NCBI GenBank assembly: GCA_039714555.1
Contig: JBDLJB010000007.1
Location: 1-64,000, forward strand
Origin: Namhaeicola sp039714555
GTDB lineage: Bacteria; Bacteroidota; Bacteroidia; Flavobacteriales; Flavobacteriaceae
DNA length: 64,000 nt
Reading direction: 5' to 3'
This document shows positions 59,443 to 64,000 of the stretch, piece after piece. Made by a program: the position numbers and the translations under genes. Positions within the stretch are counted from its first letter, which is position 1; the number at the start of each line of letters is the position of its first letter. A model generated the notes under the pieces. The model had not been told where the DNA came from and ran no database searches. It was given only the letters and a program-made list of their open reading frames with translations.

Positions 59443-60309
59443 ATGAATAAAATCAAAAAATCAAAGATTATAAATAATTCTTTTAAAATTCCGAATTCTC
59501 TTTTATATACGGGGAAAACATTACAATTTTTATCAAAAAATCTAACGGTTAGATTTCTTGCTAAAATATTTGAAACACCTCCTAAGTTTAAAATACCTGA
59601 AAGAGAGATAATGATGCAGGAAAGTACAAAAAATGAAACCCATCATATTCCTTCAATACAAAAAGATATTATGGTTTATACTTATGGATATTCTAAGAAA
59701 AAAGTTTTATTGTTACATGGCTGGTCAGGCAGAGGGACACAAATGCACCATTTAGCTGATAAAATCTTAGAAAATAGAATGATGGTTGTTACTTTAGATG
59801 CCCCAGCTCATGGCCTATCTTCCGGTAAAACAACAAATATGCTAGAATACCTTGAAACAATTGAATTTATTGAAAAAAAATATGGACCTTTTGATGCAGC
59901 AATAGGACATTCATGGGGAGGTATGACACTACTTAATGCAGCTGCTCGTAAAAGCAATATTAAAAAATTAGTCATTATTGGTGCTGATGACAAAATTTCA
60001 GATGTTATAAAATCATTTGTCAAAAAATTTGAATTGAGTCCTATTTTAATTGATAAAATGATAAAGTATTACAATAAAAAATTAAAATTTGACATCAATA
60101 GTTTTTCATCAGGTAATGCCGCAAAAAAAATTAAAATTCCAACTTTTATAATTCATGATTCACAAGATAGATTTGTACCTGTAAGCAGTGCTTATAAAAT
60201 TCGTCAAAATATTCACGATGGTTTGTTACTAATCACAAACGGATTAGGTCATCATAAAATTTTTAAAGACAAAAAAGTTACTCAAAAGATCATAGAATTT
60301 ATACAATAA
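59443..60309 (+). CDS. Alpha/beta hydrolase
   Basis: The 288-residue protein has the alpha/beta hydrolase core: oxyanion turn LLLHGWSGRGTQM, nucleophile elbow GHSWGGM (serine near residue 157), a likely catalytic aspartate in HDSQDRFVPV and histidine in GLGHHKIF. No signal peptide. Substrate cannot be told. It is followed 3 bp later by msrB, so they are probably co-transcribed. Confidence 0.88.
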   Translation: MNKIKKSKIINNSFKIPNSLLYTGKTLQFLSKNLTVRFLAKIFETPPKFKIPEREIMMQESTKNETHHIPSIQKDIMVYTYGYSKKKVLLLHGWSGRGTQMHHLADKILENRMMVVTLDAPAHGLSSGKTTNMLEYLETIEFIEKKYGPFDAAIGHSWGGMTLLNAAARKSNIKKLVIIGADDKISDVIKSFVKKFELSPILIDKMIKYYNKKLKFDINSFSSGNAAKKIKIPTFIIHDSQDRFVPVSSAYKIRQNIHDGLLLITNGLGHHKIFKDKKVTQKIIEFIQ

Positions 60310-60312
60310 AAA

Positions 60313-60789
60313 ATGAAGAAATTACTTTTAACAGCAATTACAATTATATTTTACTTTAACAGTACTGCTCAAGATAAAACACCAACAAACATGCATAAAA
60401 AAGTGATTAAAACCGAAGAAGAATGGAAAGTAATTCTAACGCCAAAGCAATATAAAATTTTGCGTGAAAAAGGCACTGATATGCCTGGAAATTACGGCTA
60501 TACAAATACTTTTGATAAAGGAACTTATTTTTGTGCTGCCTGCAACTCCAAACTTTTCGAATCTAATACTAAATATGAATCACATTGTGGTTGGCCTAGT
60601 TTTGACGATGCTATTAAAGGTGCTGTAATTTACAAGGATGACTTAAGTCATGGCATGGTCAGAACCGAAATATTATGCGCAAGTTGTGGAGGCCATTTAG
60701 GGCATATTTTTGACGATGGTCCAAAAGAAACTACCGGAAAACGATATTGTGTTAACAGTACCTCACTTATATTTAAAAAAGGTGAATAA
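60313..60789 (+). CDS. msrB: Peptide methionine-R-sulfoxide reductase, exported
   Basis: MsrB reduces methionine-R-sulfoxide in proteins. The 158-residue protein has an N-terminal signal sequence (MKKLLLTAITIIFYFNSTAQ), two zinc CxxC pairs (CAAC and CASC), HCGWPSFDDAI and the catalytic cysteine in RYCVNSTSL. The signal points to periplasmic repair of oxidised envelope proteins. Its 3' end forms part of a terminator. Confidence 0.95.
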   Translation: MKKLLLTAITIIFYFNSTAQDKTPTNMHKKVIKTEEEWKVILTPKQYKILREKGTDMPGNYGYTNTFDKGTYFCAACNSKLFESNTKYESHCGWPSFDDAIKGAVIYKDDLSHGMVRTEILCASCGGHLGHIFDDGPKETTGKRYCVNSTSLIFKKGE

Positions 60790-60812
60790 ATTATTGAATT
60801 CATTCACCTTTT
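60777..60812 (+). terminator. Terminator overlapping the msrB stop
   Basis: An 11-bp stem (60777-60787 with 60802-60812) contains GGTGAAT and its complement and includes the msrB stop codon. T-run short. Confidence 0.6.
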
Positions 60813-60837
60813 AATTAAAGATATTGATTTATCTATC

Positions 60838-62763
60838 TTATCTTTTTTTCTTTTTTTGTTGTTCCTGCTGAACTTGTGCTTGTTTCATAGCATCATCTAA
60901 ACGTTGACGAAAAGCACTTTTTTTCTTTTCAGGTCTTTTTTTATTTTCCTGAATTTGAGCATGAATTTTATCTTCATCAATAATATAATTCTTAATGATC
61001 AACATAATACCTATCGTTAATAAGTTTGAAATAAAATAGTACAAACTCAAACTACTGGCATAACTATTAAAGAAAAATAACATCATAACAGGAGAAACCC
61101 ACAACATCATTTTCATCATTTTTTGCATATCAGGCATTCCTTCTTGCTGTGGTTGTTGCATACTCATTTGTTGACTTTGTGTCATCTGCATATAAATAAA
61201 GATAGCAACAGATGCTAGAATTGGGAATAAACTAATATGGTCTCCATAAAAAGGTATATTAAAGGGTAATTTTAATACTTCATCGTAGGCTGATAAATCA
61301 TCAGCCCATAAAAATCCTTTTTGGCGAATATCAATGTTTGACGGAAAAAATCTGAATAAAGCAAAGAAAACCGGCATTTGAATCAATGCAGGAATACACC
61401 CAGACAGCGGGCTTACACCTGCTTTTCGTTGTAATGCCATTGTTTCTTGTTGACGTTTCATGGCATTCTCTTTACCTTTAAATTTTTCATTTACCTCTTC
61501 CATTTCAGGTCGTAAAACCTTCATTTTTGCACTTGATAAATACGATTTATAAACAACAGGCGACATGATAATTCTTACTACTATAGTCAATAAAATTATT
61601 ACCAAACCATAACTACCTATAAATGAGCTTAAGAAACCAAAAATTGGCATAAAAACATATTTATTTATCCATCTAAAAATTCCCCACCCTAAACTTACAA
61701 TTCTATCTAAATTTTTTCCTTCATAAGCATTTAAAACCTTATAATCTACAGGTCCGTAATACATATTCATAACATAATCCAGTTCACCATTCTTTACTTC
61801 TAAAGGAATCTTTGCATGAAATTGTTTAGTAAAAACAGTATCTATAAATTCATCTTCAACCAAATTATTTGATATTAAACTTGCCTTAGCAAAAGGTTTA
61901 TCTGTTAATAATACCGATGTGAAAAATTGTTGTTTAAAAGCTACCCAATTCACATTTTCTGCCACTTCTTCACTACTATCACTCATAGCATTCATATACT
62001 CAAACTCAGTATTTTCAAACAAATAACGAATATCAGTATATTGGTTTTCGTATTTTGTACTTTTCTCACTACGAAGTGTTTTTAGTTTCCAGTCTAAATT
62101 TATTTCCTGAGAACTATTAATTGCATCACTCATGCCCTGTGATCGAACAGCAAAATTAAGCATATAATCTTCGGGCTTTAACTCATAACGGTATTCTAAA
62201 TATCTATCAGAAGCTACTTTTAATTTCATAGAAAGCACCTGATTATCACCATTATTTGTTAATGTTGGTTCAAAATATAAATCTTTTGTCTGTAGATTTC
62301 TATTGTCTTGCGTAGCAAATTTAACATTGAAAGAAGCATTGTCATCCTTGACCAAATAAAGTGGTAATTTGTTATAGGTTTTGTATTTTTTTAATAAAAC
62401 TTCTGTTATTTGTCCACCTAAATTTGAAACTTTTATTTTTACAAGATCATTTTCAATTATTGTTTCTACATCTTTAGCTGATGGTAAACTAGCACTATAT
62501 GCAAACACTCCCAATTTGTTAGAAGCTTGAACTAAAGCTAATGAATCTGTTGGCTGTGCTATAATCGTATCTTGAGTTACCTCCGGTTTATTTTGTGATT
62601 CAATAGCTTCTTGTACTTTTTTTATTGAATCTTGTACTTGTTCGGTTTTTTGTTTTGCAAGCTCCTCTGGTGTAGGTTGATTACTATAAAAATACCAAAG
62701 CATTATCGCAGCTAACAATACAAATCCAATTAGTGAATTAATATCAAATTTCTTTTCTTCCAT
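60838..62763 (-). CDS. yidC: Membrane protein insertase
   Basis: YidC inserts proteins into the inner membrane with or without SecYEG. The 641-residue protein has an N-terminal helix (FDINSLIGFVLLAAIMLWYFY), a large periplasmic P1 domain (about 80-360), and the conserved five-helix core IIILLTIVVRIIMSPVVYKSYLSSAKMKVLRPEM with QKAGVSPLSGCIPALIQMPVFFALFRFFP, ending with a basic Gln/Lys tail. Size is typical of Bacteroidota. Confidence 0.97.
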   Translation of the reverse strand: MEEKKFDINSLIGFVLLAAIMLWYFYSNQPTPEELAKQKTEQVQDSIKKVQEAIESQNKPEVTQDTIIAQPTDSLALVQASNKLGVFAYSASLPSAKDVETIIENDLVKIKVSNLGGQITEVLLKKYKTYNKLPLYLVKDDNASFNVKFATQDNRNLQTKDLYFEPTLTNNGDNQVLSMKLKVASDRYLEYRYELKPEDYMLNFAVRSQGMSDAINSSQEINLDWKLKTLRSEKSTKYENQYTDIRYLFENTEFEYMNAMSDSSEEVAENVNWVAFKQQFFTSVLLTDKPFAKASLISNNLVEDEFIDTVFTKQFHAKIPLEVKNGELDYVMNMYYGPVDYKVLNAYEGKNLDRIVSLGWGIFRWINKYVFMPIFGFLSSFIGSYGLVIILLTIVVRIIMSPVVYKSYLSSAKMKVLRPEMEEVNEKFKGKENAMKRQQETMALQRKAGVSPLSGCIPALIQMPVFFALFRFFPSNIDIRQKGFLWADDLSAYDEVLKLPFNIPFYGDHISLFPILASVAIFIYMQMTQSQQMSMQQPQQEGMPDMQKMMKMMLWVSPVMMLFFFNSYASSLSLYYFISNLLTIGIMLIIKNYIIDEDKIHAQIQENKKRPEKKKSAFRQRLDDAMKQAQVQQEQQKKKKR

Positions 62764-62882
62764 TCTTTATCAGCTTAATTGCCTTTTTTATAAATTCTTA
62801 AACGTGTGCAAAAGTAGTAAAAACGAGGAAACTAATTTTAAAAAATATCAATCAATATTCAATTTTAGAATACATCTTTAAA

Positions 62883-63356
62883 TTATTCGTGATGATAAGG
62901 TTCATTTTTTAAAATAGTAAAGGCTCTGTAGATTTGCTCGATGATAAATAAACGGATCATTTGGTGTGAAAATGTCATTTTTGAAAGTGATATTTTTCCT
63001 ACTGCTTTTTGACATATTTTATCTGAAAAACCGTACGGACCACCAATAACTAACACCAACTGTTTTATTCCAATATTCATTTTTTTTTGAAGAAATCTTG
63101 AAAATTCGATTGAACGAAACTCATGACCCTTTTCATCAAATAAAACCAATTGGTCAGTGGGTGCTATTTTTTTTAAAATAAGTTCACCTTCTTTTGCTTT
63201 TTGTTCTTTTTCTGATAAATTTTTTGAATTCTTAATATCAGGAATAATTTCAAATTCAAATTTAATATAATGTTTTAATCTCAATTCATATGTTTTAATT
63301 AGATTTTGTAGATTCTTATCATCTGTTTTACCTATAGCCAATAGTTTGATCTTCAT
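62883..63356 (-). CDS. rlmH: 23S rRNA (pseudouridine1915-N3)-methyltransferase
   Basis: RlmH methylates pseudouridine 1915 of 23S rRNA on assembled ribosomes. The 157-residue SPOUT protein has MKIKLLAIGKT, LFDEKGHEFRSIEFS, LVLVIGGPYGFSDKI, SLSKMTFSHQMIRLFIIEQIYRAFTILKNEPYHHE, the classic carboxyl end. Length matches. Confidence 0.97.
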   Translation of the reverse strand: MKIKLLAIGKTDDKNLQNLIKTYELRLKHYIKFEFEIIPDIKNSKNLSEKEQKAKEGELILKKIAPTDQLVLFDEKGHEFRSIEFSRFLQKKMNIGIKQLVLVIGGPYGFSDKICQKAVGKISLSKMTFSHQMIRLFIIEQIYRAFTILKNEPYHHE

Positions 63357-63448
63357 TGCTTTATTTGATTAGTTATCTATATAAGTACAAGAATAACTTC
63401 ATTAACTCCATTTACATTAAGTATCAAATGTAAATCAATTTTTTAAGT

Positions 63449-63456
63449 TATTTTTG
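63449..63456 (+). promoter_or_regulatory. -7 promoter element of nadC
   Basis: TATTTTTG fits TAnnTTTG, 15 bp before the first possible nadC ATG. Confidence 0.5.
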
Positions 63457-63471
63457 TAATATTAAAAAATA

Positions 63472-64000
63472 ATGATCATGATAAGCAAAGAACAATTCGA
63501 AAAAGAATTACAAATAATAATTAAAAATGGTATAAGAGAAGATATTGGAGAAGGTGATCACAGTTCTTTAGCCTGTATCCCAAAAGATGCGAAAGGACAA
63601 GCCAAACTTTTGGTTAAAGAAAAAGGTGTTATTGCCGGAATTGAATTTGCTAAAATGATTTTTGCTGAAATAGATAAAGATCTAAAAATTGAAACTTTTT
63701 TAACAGATGGTGATAAAGTAAAGGTTGGTGATATTGCTTTTTTTGTTACAGGCAACTCACAATCAATATTAAAAGCTGAGCGATTCGTTCTTAATTCTAT
63801 GCAAAGAATGAGTGCAATTGCTAAGAAAACAAGAAAATTTACTAAATTATTAAAAGGAACCAAAACTAAAGTTCTTGATACTAGAAAAACAACACCCGGG
63901 ATAAGAGCTCTAGAAAAATGGGCTGTTAAAATTGGCGGTGGTGAAAATCATCGTTTTGCTTTATACGATATGATCATGCTTAAAGATAATCATATTGATT
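63472..64000 (+). CDS. nadC: Quinolinate phosphoribosyltransferase, N-terminal part
   Basis: The + strand is open from two in-frame ATG codons (63472 and 63478) to the window end, about 176 codons. It reads REDIGEGDHSSLACIP, KGVIAGIEFAKMIF, AERFVLNSMQRMSAIAKKTRKF and VLDTRKTTPGIRALEKWAVKIGGGENHRFALYDMIMLKDNHID. These are the substrate-binding segments of NadC, which makes nicotinate mononucleotide from quinolinate and PRPP. The carboxyl part is beyond the window. The 63472 start is used; 63478 is equally possible. Confidence 0.95.
   Translation, partial: MIMISKEQFEKELQIIIKNGIREDIGEGDHSSLACIPKDAKGQAKLLVKEKGVIAGIEFAKMIFAEIDKDLKIETFLTDGDKVKVGDIAFFVTGNSQSILKAERFVLNSMQRMSAIAKKTRKFTKLLKGTKTKVLDTRKTTPGIRALEKWAVKIGGGENHRFALYDMIMLKDNHID

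Overview
The window is AT-rich chromosomal DNA (about 70% A+T by eye) from a member of the Bacteroidota, most likely a flavobacterium-like lineage. Evidence: many genes are preceded by the Bacteroidota -7 element TAnnTTTG rather than by Shine-Dalgarno sequences (complete TTTG-N19-TAnnTTTG promoters occur before rpmH and at 45.7 kb). CarB lacks the C-terminal allosteric domain. Isocitrate dehydrogenase is the monomeric NADP type. Small lineage families (DUF6095, DUF2279, a long YidC) and exported proteins with Bacteroidota-type signals are present. No rRNA, tRNA, CRISPR array, prophage or intact insertion sequence was seen.

Layout. 0-3.7 kb: edge of a GIY-YIG nuclease gene, a set of three matched palindromes, a monothiol thioredoxin-like gene divergent from trxB, a DASS transporter, and a scar holding two truncated genes. 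3.7-8.5 kb: amino-sugar/peptidoglycan recovery genes (murQ, SSS symporter, DeoR regulator, NagP/FucP-like permease). 8.6-15.5 kb: tamB, tsaD and an alpha-oxoamine synthase. 15.7-19.4 kb: rpmH, carB, yjbQ-type gene. 19.9-28.8 kb: the accessory region of greatest interest, a putative sulfur-handling locus. It holds two exported tandem rhodaneses and a porin, a Crp/Fnr regulator, then (across ligA) an SQR-like flavoprotein, DUF1641, a DsrC/TusE-like carrier and a DsrE-like protein. 28.9-45.6 kb: a long GAPDH, a decayed Gfo/Idh/MocA gene, htrA, and compact housekeeping clusters (dapF-GNAT-mltG-DUF2279; dnaA-LMW phosphatase-methyltransferase; ribD-HAD-yigZ; prmC; trmD; rplS). 45.6-47.0 kb: a gene-free 1.4 kb stretch with repeats, a complete promoter and an orphan terminator. 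47-64 kb: icd, an ATP-grasp enzyme, a MATE/flippase/LysE/DinB run, a Pro/Arg-rich exported protein, MscS, L-2-hydroxyglutarate oxidase, UMF1 permease, msrB, yidC, rlmH, and nadC running off the end.

How it fits together. The two sulfur operons (19.9 and 26.0 kb) both have an Fnr-type palindrome TGAT-N4-ATCA placed exactly 29.5 bp before the first base of TAnnTTTG, which places it near -41.5. A Crp/Fnr-family gene lies between them. I infer one regulon: an outer-membrane porin and periplasmic or lipid-anchored rhodaneses outside, and an SQR-like flavoprotein passing sulfane sulfur to DsrE and DsrC-like carriers inside. The sulfur substrate is not shown by sequence alone. Several start codons were moved downstream because the longer reading frame begins inside a -7 promoter element.
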